DNA of 64,000 bases from an uncultured Bacteroides sp. (GCA_900546645.1 URDR01000004.1:17051-81050); one strand, 5' to 3'. Counted from the stretch's first letter, positions 14,863 to 23,133 are shown. Notes: generated from the sequence alone by a model not told the origin. Program-made: numbers and translations.

Positions 14863-15063
14863 ATGATCGGTAGTGTTATAGGAGATATTGTAGGGAGCAT
14901 TTATGAATTCGACAATATCAAAACAAAAGAGTTTCCATTGTTTCAAAGCCGTCAAGAATATACAGATGATAGTATATTGACGTTCGCTACGGCCGACTGG
15001 CTGATGAATGGCGGCACGAGTGGAAGCTATTATCTGAAATATGCGTTGGAAAATCCCCACTAG
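14863..15063 (+). pseudogene. ADP-ribosylglycohydrolase (DraG-like), truncated after ~65 residues
   Basis: The sequence MIGSVIGDIVGSIYEFDNIK with FPLFQSRQEYTDDSILTFATADWLMNGG is the N-terminus of an ADP-ribosyl(arginine) glycohydrolase, including the GD and TDDS metal-ligand motifs. The frame stops at 15061-15063, whereas the family needs about 260-300 residues and further aspartates near the C-terminus, so it cannot be active. Homology appears to end at the ENPH junction, where sequence related to a glycosylase-fold gene begins. It starts 14 bp after the exonuclease stop. Confidence 0.75.
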
Positions 15064-15673
15064 ACAGTTGGTTTTATGTGTTCCTCCTGAGCCATGGAGT
15101 GGAAATATCCTTAATTCCAAACTTGTAATCCTTTCTTTGAATCCTGGATATGTAGAGCACCTGAATAAGAATCTTGCAAATATGTTCAAACCTCAGATGG
15201 CTGAAGAAATCATGGAGGACAAAAGAAAGGTTTTGTCAATGGAAGGAACTAAATTTGACTATTACGAGCCAACAAGAATATTGGGTGACTATTATTGGAG
15301 AAAGAAAATACTTCCTTTAGGAACAGCCGTATATGGAGAACAGGAAAAGGAAAATATTTTTAATCATGTTTCCTTATGTCAGTATTTTGCTTACACTTCG
15401 CTGGTATCTCCAGCTATTAAGAATTTATTTCCATCTCAGAAATTTACAAAAATGGTGTTGCTCTATTTGGCTACCTCTGCAAAAGAAGTAAAGTTTCTTG
15501 TGATGAGGCACGAAGCCCAATGGAAAACATTAATGGGAGAAGGTCTATGGAATTATTTATATGATAACAATAGACTGCTGGTTAGTAAAAATTATGCTAA
15601 TCAATCCCTTACGGAGAAGAACATCGGTATTGAAAATTATAGGATTATTGTTGAACACTTAAGGAATAATTAA
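15041..15673 (+). CDS. SLNPG uracil-DNA-glycosylase-like protein, probably missing its N-terminus
   Basis: A 210-residue open frame whose first ~9 codons derive from the truncated DraG gene out of frame. From PPEPWSGNILNSKLVILSLNPGYVEHLNK (key SLNPG at 32-36) it resembles a UDG-fold family with PEPxxGN and LSLNPG motifs, and a later KEVKFLVMRHEAQW segment fits the strand before motif 2. The usual leading segment before PEP is lacking, so the protein is a deletion product that may or may not fold. It is AT-rich compared with the preceding genes. The next gene starts at the base after its stop. Confidence 0.5.
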   Translation: MRWKIPTRQLVLCVPPEPWSGNILNSKLVILSLNPGYVEHLNKNLANMFKPQMAEEIMEDKRKVLSMEGTKFDYYEPTRILGDYYWRKKILPLGTAVYGEQEKENIFNHVSLCQYFAYTSLVSPAIKNLFPSQKFTKMVLLYLATSAKEVKFLVMRHEAQWKTLMGEGLWNYLYDNNRLLVSKNYANQSLTEKNIGIENYRIIVEHLRNN

Positions 15674-16285
15674 ATGAATCACTTAAAAAGATTACAAAAT
15701 GCTCTTGAACGGTTTGCTCCAGCTAATACTGTTAGTGGACTGACAAAGCAATTTGAGGACATTGCCCAAATTGTATTTAATGGACGTTATGTCGTAAATG
15801 GAGAATACGAGATATATCCAATTGATATTGAGTTCTATTTTCATGATGAAGAGAATAAAAGTATAATTGAACCTCAAATGTACCATGTAGGAGATGTTCC
15901 CTATTTCCCGGTAGGAGCGATTTGTCCCAATAGGTCTGGTGTTGACATGACTTTTGAGCGTGAAGGAAAATATCGTGCATCATTTCTTATTCGAGGGTAT
16001 ACTTATAAATCCTTGGTTAATAATGATGAAAAGACTTTTACAAATAAGGCTTCTCAAAAATTGAAAGAAGGAGAAATAGATAAATTCAAGCCACAATATT
16101 TATGGGAAGATTTGTTTGGTAATGCCTCAATTTTCGAGAAAGGGTTGTCTATTGTCTGGATGGATAATGAAGATTTTAATAAAGTTCGTATTATGTCTTC
16201 CGCCAGAATAAATGTAAAAAAAATAAAAGGGGAAGCAACTGACCGTATGTGGCGTTTTACTAATCTTGACGCAGATCAGCAATGA
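15674..16285 (+). CDS. Unknown 203-residue protein in the AT-rich three-gene set
   Basis: Not recognised. It begins MNHLKRLQNALERFAPANTV and contains strands such as EYEIYPIDIEFYFHDEE and YFPVGAICPNRSGVDMTFER, followed by KYRASFLIRGYTYKS and LWEDLFGN. The ICPNRSGVDM segment with EREGKYRASFLIRGY suggests a beta-rich ligand- or base-binding fold, but this is only an impression. No signal peptide or membrane segment. The start abuts the previous stop (TAA then ATG) and the stop overlaps the next start as ATGA, so the protein was co-inherited with a glycosylase-like and a deiminase-like enzyme. Confidence 0.65.
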   Translation: MNHLKRLQNALERFAPANTVSGLTKQFEDIAQIVFNGRYVVNGEYEIYPIDIEFYFHDEENKSIIEPQMYHVGDVPYFPVGAICPNRSGVDMTFEREGKYRASFLIRGYTYKSLVNNDEKTFTNKASQKLKEGEIDKFKPQYLWEDLFGNASIFEKGLSIVWMDNEDFNKVRIMSSARINVKKIKGEATDRMWRFTNLDADQQ

Positions 16286-17142
16286 AAATCTTAAAATCAA
16301 CTATGGACTATGTGTTTTTTTCGGAGAATCTGAAAAGATATTATCCGAAAGTGTACAATGAATTGACTGAAATATTGTCAAAGCATGATGTGCATTACGG
16401 CGTATTGAAAGGAACAGCCGATTATTGGTGTAGAGATTATATGCCAGTACAAGTAGATGGTAATTCTTTTGTTCAGTTTAAATATCATCCTGACTATCTG
16501 GAAGGACTTCGCGGTTATGAAACATCAACAGAAACCTCCATTAAGCTGGCTAAAACGATATTACCAAGTTCTTCAATATGTGTTTCTCCCATTGTAGCAG
16601 ACGGTGGTAACTTTACCTTTGGAAGCATAAAAAAAGGTAGAGGATACACCGCTGTTGTTATAATGACGGAGAAAATATTTATTGAGAACCCTGATATGGA
16701 TAGAAAATATCTTGTTTCTCTAATGGAAAAGTTATTTCCAAATCATAAGTTCTTATTTTTGCCTTGGGATAGAAGTGACGTTTGTGGTCATACAGATGGA
16801 ATTTTACATGCTGTTGGCAGTAATAAAGTACTGGTGAATCTGAAAGTTTACCCTGATGATATTGCCGCTAAGATGAGAAGTCGATTAGAATCATACTTTA
16901 AAGTCATCGATTTAGAGCTAAGTGATTATCATAATATGAGTTGGGCTTATATAAATATGATTCATACTCAAAATGTAATAATTGTCCCAGGTGTAGGATG
17001 TTCTACAGATGAAGAAGCTTTGAAACATATAAAAAAACTGTTTCCAGAGTATGATGGTAGAATTTATCAGGTGCAGATGCAATCTATAGTTAAAAGAGGG
17101 GGAGGAGCTTTAAATTGCCTTTCATGGTCTTTTACTATATAA
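16282..17142 (+). CDS. Agmatine deiminase / peptidylarginine deiminase family enzyme
   Basis: 286 residues of the guanidino-group modifying superfamily (PAD_porph type). Motifs: DYWCRDYMPVQ at 48-58, VADGGNFTFG at 106-114, DVCGHTDGILH at 166-176 (H170, D172) and RGGGALNCLSW at 272-282, where C279 is the nucleophile. These residues suit hydrolysis of a guanidinium to a ureido group plus ammonia. Compared with usual members (GGGNIHC) the residue before the cysteine is N. At 286 residues it is somewhat shorter than standard ~340-370-residue agmatine deiminases and lacks their usual N-terminal segment. It overlaps the upstream unknown gene by 4 bp. The substrate is open; polyamine, arginine side chain or a nucleobase-like amidine are all possible. 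Confidence 0.75.
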   Translation: MKILKSTMDYVFFSENLKRYYPKVYNELTEILSKHDVHYGVLKGTADYWCRDYMPVQVDGNSFVQFKYHPDYLEGLRGYETSTETSIKLAKTILPSSSICVSPIVADGGNFTFGSIKKGRGYTAVVIMTEKIFIENPDMDRKYLVSLMEKLFPNHKFLFLPWDRSDVCGHTDGILHAVGSNKVLVNLKVYPDDIAAKMRSRLESYFKVIDLELSDYHNMSWAYINMIHTQNVIIVPGVGCSTDEEALKHIKKLFPEYDGRIYQVQMQSIVKRGGGALNCLSWSFTI

Positions 17143-17435
17143 GCAAACTGAAATAATGCGCTAAAATAAGTTTCTCATATCTCTATTTTTTTTCTAAATT
17201 TGTAAGAGGAAAAGAGTTACTTGAAAAGTAATATAACGCAGACCACAGCAATTGGGACGGTTGCCAAATCGTTACCCCAAAACAAGGTAATTCTTCTAAC
17301 TCATTTAATTTCAAATAGCTATATTCCTTATACAGATTTACAGAAATTTATTGGAACAGCATGACTGCGAGAGGAAGGTTTTTCTTTTTATAGATATTTC
17401 AATGAAAAAAAGAAGTGAAACTCGGCGGATATTTG

Positions 17436-17443
17436 TATCTTTG
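17436..17443 (+). promoter_or_regulatory. -7 box of the MaoC-family gene
   Basis: TATCTTTG matches TAnnTTTG. It lies downstream of the first possible start of the open frame (17351) and so supports translation from 17465 or 17474. The 200 bp upstream (17143-17350) shows no gene and is the right flank of the island. Confidence 0.55.
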
Positions 17444-17464
17444 TTTCAATTTTATGCTTTAAAA

Positions 17465-17938
17465 ATGAAGAATATGGAGAAAGTGATTATTAATTCGTAT
17501 GAAGATTTTGAAAAATTAGTAGGACAGCAGATTGGAGTTTCAGAATGGTTGGAAGTGCCTCAGGAACGCATCAATCAGTTTGCTGACGCTACATTAGATC
17601 ATCAGTGGATTCATGTGGATGTGGAACGCGCGAAGGTGGAAAGTCCGTATAAGAGTACGATTGTACATGGTTATCTGACGCTTTCATTGTTGCCTTATAT
17701 GTGGGATCAGATTATCGAGGTGAATAACCTGAAAATGATGGTAAACTATGGTATGGACAAAATGAAGTTTGGTCAGGCTGTTTTGTCGGGTCAGCGTGTC
17801 CGTCTGGTTGCTGATTTACATTCACTGGTTAATCTGCGTGGGGTGGCAAAGGCTGAAATCAAATTTGCCATCGAAATAGAAGGGCAACGCAAGAAAGCAC
17901 TTGAAGGTATTGCTACTTTCTTGTATTATTTTAATTGA
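17465..17938 (+). CDS. MaoC-family enoyl-CoA hydratase
   Basis: 157 residues from MKNMEKVIINSYEDF. It is a single hot-dog domain with the hydratase motif FADATLDHQWIHVD, in which the aspartate of LDH and the histidine of WIHVD form the (R)-hydratase dyad, followed by SPYKSTIVHGYLTLSLLP. Such proteins hydrate 2-enoyl-CoA thioesters to (R)-3-hydroxyacyl-CoA. Length is right for the single-domain type. The longer open frame from 17351 is rejected because a promoter lies inside it. It is the first housekeeping-type gene right of the island. Confidence 0.85.
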   Translation: MKNMEKVIINSYEDFEKLVGQQIGVSEWLEVPQERINQFADATLDHQWIHVDVERAKVESPYKSTIVHGYLTLSLLPYMWDQIIEVNNLKMMVNYGMDKMKFGQAVLSGQRVRLVADLHSLVNLRGVAKAEIKFAIEIEGQRKKALEGIATFLYYFN

Positions 17939-17974
17939 GCAGATTAGGCTTCTGCTTTTAGTTGAAAATGTTTC

Positions 17975-18032
17975 AGGTGACGAGTTGACAAGGTTCTGAA
18001 ATGCTTTGGTGTTTAAACCTCGTCACCTTTTC
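17975..18032 (+). terminator. Terminator after the MaoC gene
   Basis: Perfect 10-bp stem AGGTGACGAG (17975-17984) against CTCGTCACCT (18019-18028), with a 34-nt loop and a short TTTT tract. The long loop lowers certainty. Confidence 0.5.
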
Positions 18033-18082
18033 GTCTGGTATCTGAGTTTCGTTATCTTATTACTTCAAAACTTATATTTTAT

Positions 18083-18787
18083 ATGACACAACATCAGGCA
18101 GAGCAGCTGCGTGAATGGGCTAAGATGTATCATGTATCTTCGTTTATCATCTCCGACCCGGTACAGTTTCCGCATCGCTATACCGATGTGTGTGACATAG
18201 AAATCAGTGGTTTGCTTACCGCTTTGCTGAGTTTTGGCAACCGTGTACAGATTCTGAAAAAGGCAGAGGAGCTTGACCGCCGGATGAAACATGCTCCGTT
18301 GCGTTATGTTCTATCTGAAAAATGGAAGGTGGATTTTGGCGAAGATGACAAACGCAGTTTTTACCGTATGCTGAGCTTTTCGGATTTCCGCGGGTATTTT
18401 GAGAAGCTGCATGCGGTGTATGTACACGGAAAAACGCTGGAGGATGTTTTGCTGGATTATCAGGGAACTCCGATGCAGCGGCTGTGTGCGTTTATGGGAG
18501 TATCCGACCGCAGTCCGCAGAAAAAGCTGAATATGTTTTTAAGATGGATGGTCCGGAAAAACTCGGAGGTGGACTTCGGAATATGGACTCGGATGAGCGA
18601 GTCTGAACTGCTGATTCCTCTTGATACGCATGTATGCAGGGTGGCTTTTCAGCTGGGACTTACGGATAAGCCTTCGTTTTCACTTGCCAATGCTCGCCGG
18701 ATAACTGATTCACTGGCGGAGTTGTTTCCCGGAGATCCTTGTATGGGTGATTTTGCCTTGTTTGGCTATGGAGTGAATCATAAGTGA
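18083..18787 (+). CDS. TIGR02757 family protein
   Basis: 234 residues matching the conserved Bacteroidota family TIGR02757 (DUF2400): SDPVQFPHRYTDVCDIEISG, LLTALLSFGNRVQILKKAEEL, the central FLRWMVRKNSEVDFGIW, LLIPLDTHVCRVAFQLGL and the end LFPGDPCMGDFALFGYGVNH. The helix-rich pattern with LIPLDTHV recalls HhH-GPD DNA glycosylases (the DTHV aspartate region), so a nucleic-acid repair role is plausible but not shown. The start is the ATG at 18083 after AT-rich leader. It converges on the PAP2 gene. Confidence 0.85.
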   Translation: MTQHQAEQLREWAKMYHVSSFIISDPVQFPHRYTDVCDIEISGLLTALLSFGNRVQILKKAEELDRRMKHAPLRYVLSEKWKVDFGEDDKRSFYRMLSFSDFRGYFEKLHAVYVHGKTLEDVLLDYQGTPMQRLCAFMGVSDRSPQKKLNMFLRWMVRKNSEVDFGIWTRMSESELLIPLDTHVCRVAFQLGLTDKPSFSLANARRITDSLAELFPGDPCMGDFALFGYGVNHK

Positions 18788-18826
18788 GGCTTCATGATTC
18801 ACTCTTAAAGGAAGTGGGCTATGGTT

Positions 18827-19384
18827 TTAAAACTGCATGGATGCGTAGAAACCGCAATGACCGTCGCCGGCTACGGGACTTAGGGTCAGATTGTGTTTCT
18901 TGGCAAACGGACGGGTGAATATATATGAACTTCCGATACCGATGGCGGCTCCGGCTGCTACATCCCACCAATCGTGTTTCTTGCCATATACACGGCTCCA
19001 TCCCACATAGCTTGAAACGACGTATGCCGGTATGCCCCATTTCCATCCATAACGGCGCTGTATAAATGAAGCGGCGGTAAATGATACAGAGGTATGCATA
19101 GAGGGAAAGGAATGCCGGTCGCTATGGTCGGGGCGGTCTTTCTTTACAATGTATTTGAGTGCATAGGTTACACCGAGGGTAGTAGCTCCTGCGAAAACCC
19201 CTTGTTTAAGTCCTTGCCAGTCTTTATTGATTAATATGGCGGTCAGTCCAGCCACGGGGAGCAGAATGGCCCCTACATCGCCGGAAGTACGGACGGCTTT
19301 GCGGCTTCCTGTCACCTCTATCTGTTGGGCATTCAGGGAAAGACTGAGGCAGGAAAGGGTGAGCAGTAAGATGATTGGTTTCAT
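18827..19384 (-). CDS. PAP2-family phosphatase with signal peptide
   Basis: 185 residues. A signal peptide (MKPIILLLTLSCLSLSLNAQ) is followed by the phosphatase motifs KKDRPDHS (motif 1), SFPSMHTSVSF (motif 2) and WSRVYGKKHDWWDVAAG (motif 3), so all acid-phosphatase residues are present. Likely acts on lipid pyrophosphates such as undecaprenyl pyrophosphate or on lipid A on the periplasmic side. An upstream TTG at 19396 overlaps the kinase stop, but the ATG at 19382-19384 gives a clean signal peptide. It follows the diacylglycerol/undecaprenol kinase by 8 bp, and the pairing of a lipid kinase with a lipid phosphatase suggests work on the same carrier pool. Confidence 0.85.
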   Translation of the reverse strand: MKPIILLLTLSCLSLSLNAQQIEVTGSRKAVRTSGDVGAILLPVAGLTAILINKDWQGLKQGVFAGATTLGVTYALKYIVKKDRPDHSDRHSFPSMHTSVSFTAASFIQRRYGWKWGIPAYVVSSYVGWSRVYGKKHDWWDVAAGAAIGIGSSYIFTRPFAKKHNLTLSPVAGDGHCGFYASMQF

Positions 19385-19392
19385 GTTCGTTT

Positions 19393-19761
19393 TCAAAATA
19401 GTTTAGGAGTAAAAATAATCAGTCCGACGATGGCGGCAGCAATAGCTAAAATCAATACGGCTCCTGCTGCCAGATCTTTTGTGCGTTTGATGGCTTCGTT
19501 ATATCCCGGTGATACGAGGTCGGCAAGTGCCTCGATGGAGGAGTTGACGGCTTCGGCTGCCAGCACCACACCTATGGTTATGGTAATGGCTATCCATTCG
19601 GTGGCAGTGAGACCTACGATGTATCCTGCAGTGATGACACAAACAGCGGCAAAGCAATGAATCCATGCGTTATGTTCACGGGTAATCAGTAAACGTATGC
19701 CATTGAAGGCAAAACGAAAGCTTTTCAGTCGTTTCCGGAGAGTGAATCCATCGTTTTTCAT
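19393..19761 (-). CDS. Diacylglycerol/undecaprenol kinase (DgkA family)
   Basis: A 122-residue integral membrane kinase with three transmembrane helices and the family signature EAVNSSIEALADLV, plus the N-terminal amphipathic RKRLKSFRFAFNGI and the REHNAWIHCFAA segment. DgkA-type enzymes phosphorylate diacylglycerol (Gram-negative) or undecaprenol (Gram-positive); which applies cannot be read here. The length matches. It starts 4 bp after the exonuclease III stop, within a minus-strand run. Confidence 0.88.
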   Translation of the reverse strand: MKNDGFTLRKRLKSFRFAFNGIRLLITREHNAWIHCFAAVCVITAGYIVGLTATEWIAITITIGVVLAAEAVNSSIEALADLVSPGYNEAIKRTKDLAAGAVLILAIAAAIVGLIIFTPKLF

Positions 19762-19765
19762 CGGC

Positions 19766-20524
19766 TTACCAGTTTAGGGTGACTTCGACAGGGCAGTGGT
19801 CGGAGCCAAAGATGTCGGTGTGGATTTTGGCTCCTTCGAGCTGGTTGCTTAAGCGTGACGAAGCAAGGAAGTAGTCGATACGCCACCCTGCGTTTTTCTC
19901 ACGAGCTTTAAAGCGGTAAGACCACCACGAATAGATGTTTGCCTGATCAGGATAGAAGTGGCGGAATGTATCGATAAATCCGGCATCGAGCAGGAGCTGG
20001 AATTTCTCGCGTTCTTGATCGGTAAATCCGGCATTCATGCGGTTGGTCTTTGGATTTTTCAAGTCGATTTCTTTATGAGCTACGTTTAAGTCGCCGCATA
20101 CCAGTACCGGCTTTTTCTCATCCAGCCGCTGCAGATAGGCGCGGAAGTCATCATCCCAGGTCATGCGGTAATCCAGACGCTTCAGTCCGTCTTGTGAATT
20201 GGGGGTATATACGGTAACGAGATAGAAGTTTTCCATTTCGAGTGTGATGACGCGTCCTTCATGGTCGTGTTCATCAATTCCTAATCCATAAGTTACTCCC
20301 AGTGGCTGATGGCGGGTGAAGATGGCAGTTCCTGAATAACCTTTCTTTTCGGCATAGTTCCAATAAGACGTGTATCCGTCGAAGGATAAGTCAAGCTGTC
20401 CGGCTTGCATCTTGGTTTCTTGCAGACAGAAGAAGTCGGCATCGAGTGCCTTGAATGCATCGCGGAATCCTTTGTCGCAGCATGCGCGTATTCCGTTTAC
20501 GTTCCATGAAATCAGTTTGAGCAT
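19766..20524 (-). CDS. xth: Exodeoxyribonuclease III (AP endonuclease)
   Basis: 252 residues of the ExoIII/APE1 family: MLKLISWNVNGIRACCDKGF (N7/N9 region), LQETKM (metal-binding glutamate), YTPNSQDGLKRLDYRMTWD, the catalytic GDLNVAH, GFTDQEREKF and WRIDYFLAS, ending GSDHCPVEV with the DH pair. It cleaves abasic sites and removes 3' blocking groups in base excision repair. The start is the ATG at 20522-20524; an open frame 19 codons longer is a lysine-rich translation of the AAAAAACT-type repeat. Exact product assignment is secure. Confidence 0.93.
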   Translation of the reverse strand: MLKLISWNVNGIRACCDKGFRDAFKALDADFFCLQETKMQAGQLDLSFDGYTSYWNYAEKKGYSGTAIFTRHQPLGVTYGLGIDEHDHEGRVITLEMENFYLVTVYTPNSQDGLKRLDYRMTWDDDFRAYLQRLDEKKPVLVCGDLNVAHKEIDLKNPKTNRMNAGFTDQEREKFQLLLDAGFIDTFRHFYPDQANIYSWWSYRFKAREKNAGWRIDYFLASSRLSNQLEGAKIHTDIFGSDHCPVEVTLNW

Positions 20525-20526
20525 AT

Positions 20527-20573
20527 GTTTTAGTTTTTTTAGTTTTTTAGTTTTTTGTTTCTGAGTTTCTGAG
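20527..20573. repeat. (T)nAG microsatellite in the exonuclease III leader
   Basis: Plus strand reads TTTTAG TTTTTTTAG TTTTTTAG TTTTTTG followed by TTTCTGAG twice. The array starts 3 bp upstream of the xth ATG, so it occupies the leader and ribosome-binding region on the minus strand (A-rich CTAAAAAA repeats). Confidence 0.65.
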
Positions 20574-20615
20574 CTTTTCATCTCAAGCTCTGTTACCTTG
20601 CCACTTGAAGTCTTG

Positions 20616-21314
20616 TTACTTTTTCAAGTCGAAAAGATACGTCAGGCGTCCTCCTATATACGAATGTGCCGAGCGCGAAAAGAAATCTTTTTTGGTGCTG
20701 TTATAGAAGTCGCTCAACCCGAAATAGTATCGTCCTTCAAGTAGGAAGTGACCGATACCGGTGCGTATTTCTACGCCTCCTCCGCCTACGATGCCATAAT
20801 CAAATTTGTTATCGGCCAACTTACCATATTGTTCGGTGATGCCGTTCGGACGCTGTTCGGGATGCCATGAGCTACTTTGGGCTTCTTTTTCTCCAATCAG
20901 GAAAGCAATTTGCGGACCCAGGTTAATGAAGAAACGTGCCCCATTACCCTGGTCTTTTCCGAAAGCCAGATGGGCGAGAAGAGGGATTTCAATATAACTC
21001 ATCGTACGTTTGTAGGTGTCTCCACTCCCGTCTTCAATACGCTCTTTCCAGCCTCGCTGTGAGTAATTGATTTCAGCCTGGATACCGCAAATCATCTTGA
21101 AGTATTTTTCAGAGATATAGCGGGCGGTTAAACCTACTGAGGGACCGATGAGTTTGCCTTGCTTGATGCGTGGCTCAAAGCTGACATTGCTTAAGTTTAC
21201 TCCTCCGTTGATACCGACGGCAAAGTTATGTCGCTCGTCTTGGAGCTGAGCTTTTATCGGCTGGGTACACAGGCATAGCAATGCTGCTGCGGCAATGATA
21301 GGATATTTTTTCAT
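20616..21314 (-). CDS. Outer-membrane beta-barrel protein (PorT-like)
   Basis: 232 residues with a signal peptide cleaved near IKAQ at 22-25, then alternating strands (FAVGINGGVNLSNVSF, SVGLTARYISEKYFKMICGI, MSYIEIPLLAHLAFG, FFINLGPQIAFLIG, YGIVGGGGVEIRTGIGHFLLE, SYIGGRLTYLFDL) ending in the typical OmpA-like/PorT C-terminal aromatic-rich strand. These form an eight-stranded barrel of the outer-membrane protein beta-barrel (OMP_b-brl_2) type. The role is unknown; family members include PorT of gliding/secretion systems, but no other Por genes are nearby. It starts 4 bp after the LysM gene stop and is probably co-transcribed with it. Confidence 0.85.
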   Translation of the reverse strand: MKKYPIIAAAALLCLCTQPIKAQLQDERHNFAVGINGGVNLSNVSFEPRIKQGKLIGPSVGLTARYISEKYFKMICGIQAEINYSQRGWKERIEDGSGDTYKRTMSYIEIPLLAHLAFGKDQGNGARFFINLGPQIAFLIGEKEAQSSSWHPEQRPNGITEQYGKLADNKFDYGIVGGGGVEIRTGIGHFLLEGRYYFGLSDFYNSTKKDFFSRSAHSYIGGRLTYLFDLKK

Positions 21315-21318
21315 TTCG

Positions 21319-23097
21319 TTATTCGAAGTCGAGTTTTATGAGTTCAAAGTCTTTAGTGAGATGAACGAAAAATACTTTACGGTTAATGAACCCTCCCCAG
21401 TTGTTGACGCGCTCAAACTTGAATCCGGTCTGGATGGGGGTTACTTGCACCCTGTTCAGGTTATTTTCCAGCTGGCTGCCTTCTTGTGCCAGCCCCTTCA
21501 GGAAGAAGTATCCGGTGTCGAATCCGAGCATGCCATATTTGGGGAATATGTTTGCCATGTCTTTGCTGTACCAACGGCGGTATTCCTGTGTGAAGCGTAC
21601 GGCTGCCGGGAACAGGTTGTTGGTATAGAAAGAGGAATAGAAGTAAGTATCCAGTTCGTAGAAGCTGGCCAGATAGTCTTGAGTATAGGTTTGCCATTCG
21701 GGGTAGCCGAACAGGTGAAGGTCGACATTCGGATAGCTCCGGCGAATCTGAGTAAGCTGAGGAATCAGGCGGGTCAGTGACAAGTCTTTTCCCGAGGTAG
21801 GGATAAAGATGTTTTCGCGTGTGGAGTCGATGGCTGCCAGGATTTTCAGCGTATCAGAGTTGCTGATATGTTTATAGGCTACCTGATTCGTTTTCAGTTC
21901 GTTTTTCATCCCTTTGATAAATTCGGCTTTCTCATTTTGTCCGGTACCGGCATCAAGGAACACGATATTTGCCTTGCTGAATTTGCGGAGGAAATGCTCA
22001 TATACCTCGGAGTACAGATACGACTGGGGCGTATTGACCTGATAAATATAAGGGTTTTTAAATACCTGTTCCACTTCGGGCGAGAAGGGAACCACCACAC
22101 GTGTCTGGTTTTTTTCAGCAAACTCAGCAAGTGTTTTTACATTAGCGGCATGAGCCGGACCAAAGATGATATCCATATTCTTCATCTCTTCTTTGGCGAG
22201 GATAGACTGAGTTACGTCAGACTTTCCTTTCGTGTCGTACGTGTAGAGGTTGACTGAAACTCCTTGCCGTTTCAAGCTGTCGACAGCCATCAGAAATCCC
22301 TCGTAATATTCCACCATGCGCATTTGCTCATCCCGGTTTTTTCCTTCGGTAAACGGGAGCAATACGGCGGCTTTTATGTTTTGTATTTTCTTGAGCGACT
22401 GCTTGTTTTGGGCAAACAGCTCTTCATTTGACGGTATGCGTGCCGGAGTTTTCTCGGGTTCTTTAGCCGGTTGTTTGGAAGCCGGATAGGGGATGAACAA
22501 GAAACTTCCACGTTTCAGTTTTCCCTTCTTTAATTCGGGATTGGCAGCAATGAGTTCTTCTTCACTGATGCCATACTGCCGGCTGATGCTGAAGATGGTT
22601 TCTTTCCGTTCCACTTTATGCATGTCACGCCAGTCTGTCTTTTTTCCAGAAGAGGTTTGAGCAGCTGTTTCTGATAAATTCTCTTTGGCAGGTTGAATGG
22701 CAGTCTGTGCCGGGATGGAAATGACTTGTCCTATCCGGAAATTGCTGGCGCTTAATCCGGGATTTGCCGTACAGATAGCTTGTACCGTTACGTTATATTT
22801 TAAGGTGAGCTGATATAAGGTTTCGCCTGCCTGAATGGTATGGAAGGTAGGTTTCCCCTGATTCGATCCGCTGTCGGCTTGAGGAATTTTCAATGATTCG
22901 CCTGCGCGGATCTGTTTTTCACAGCCGGGGTTCAGCCGTATAAGGTCTTCCATGGTAACGTTATACATGGTAGAAATGGAATAGAGGCTTTGCCCTTTTG
23001 TTACGGTATGCAGGAAATATCCGCTTTGTGCCTGTGCGGTGATGATGCTGCCAAAAGACAATGCCAGCGACAGGCAGATGGTATGAATAAGTTTCAT
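21319..23097 (-). CDS. LysM-repeat protein with periplasmic-binding-protein-like domain
   Basis: 592 residues: signal peptide (residues 1-23), three LysM domains at about 27-73, 82-130 and 158-203 (FLHTVTKGQSLYSIS, FHTIQAGETLYQLT, MHKVERKETIFSIS), a proline/lysine linker, and a type 1 periplasmic-binding fold from about 235 to the end (IKAAVLLPFTEGKN, MDIIFGPAHAANVKTLAEFA, RVVVPFSPEVE, NIVFLDAGTGQNE). The LysM part should hold it to peptidoglycan; the receptor-like part resembles amino-acid ABC-transporter binding proteins and LpoA-type regulators of cell-wall synthases. No transporter genes are adjacent, so an envelope regulatory role is more likely than uptake. Confidence 0.85.
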   Translation of the reverse strand: MKLIHTICLSLALSFGSIITAQAQSGYFLHTVTKGQSLYSISTMYNVTMEDLIRLNPGCEKQIRAGESLKIPQADSGSNQGKPTFHTIQAGETLYQLTLKYNVTVQAICTANPGLSASNFRIGQVISIPAQTAIQPAKENLSETAAQTSSGKKTDWRDMHKVERKETIFSISRQYGISEEELIAANPELKKGKLKRGSFLFIPYPASKQPAKEPEKTPARIPSNEELFAQNKQSLKKIQNIKAAVLLPFTEGKNRDEQMRMVEYYEGFLMAVDSLKRQGVSVNLYTYDTKGKSDVTQSILAKEEMKNMDIIFGPAHAANVKTLAEFAEKNQTRVVVPFSPEVEQVFKNPYIYQVNTPQSYLYSEVYEHFLRKFSKANIVFLDAGTGQNEKAEFIKGMKNELKTNQVAYKHISNSDTLKILAAIDSTRENIFIPTSGKDLSLTRLIPQLTQIRRSYPNVDLHLFGYPEWQTYTQDYLASFYELDTYFYSSFYTNNLFPAAVRFTQEYRRWYSKDMANIFPKYGMLGFDTGYFFLKGLAQEGSQLENNLNRVQVTPIQTGFKFERVNNWGGFINRKVFFVHLTKDFELIKLDFE

Positions 23098-23124
23098 TTT
23101 TTTGTTTCGAATTTAGTTGAGAGG

Positions 23125-23132
23125 CAAAAGTA
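23125..23132 (-). promoter_or_regulatory. -7 box of the LysM gene operon
   Basis: TACTTTTG on the minus strand matches TAnnTTTG and follows the T-run of the lptF terminator directly, so termination of one operon and start of the next are packed within 50 bp. Confidence 0.6.
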
Positions 23133-23133
23133 C

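Noticed and set aside
16282..17142. Deiminase judged inactive because GGGALNC lacks the usual histidine before the cysteine
   Set aside because: The catalytic histidine is the one in GHTDG, and the nucleophilic cysteine and both acidic residues are present.
17143..17350. Possible tRNA or att site at the island's right end
   Set aside because: No cloverleaf or T-loop sequence could be drawn and no repeat matching the left flank was found.
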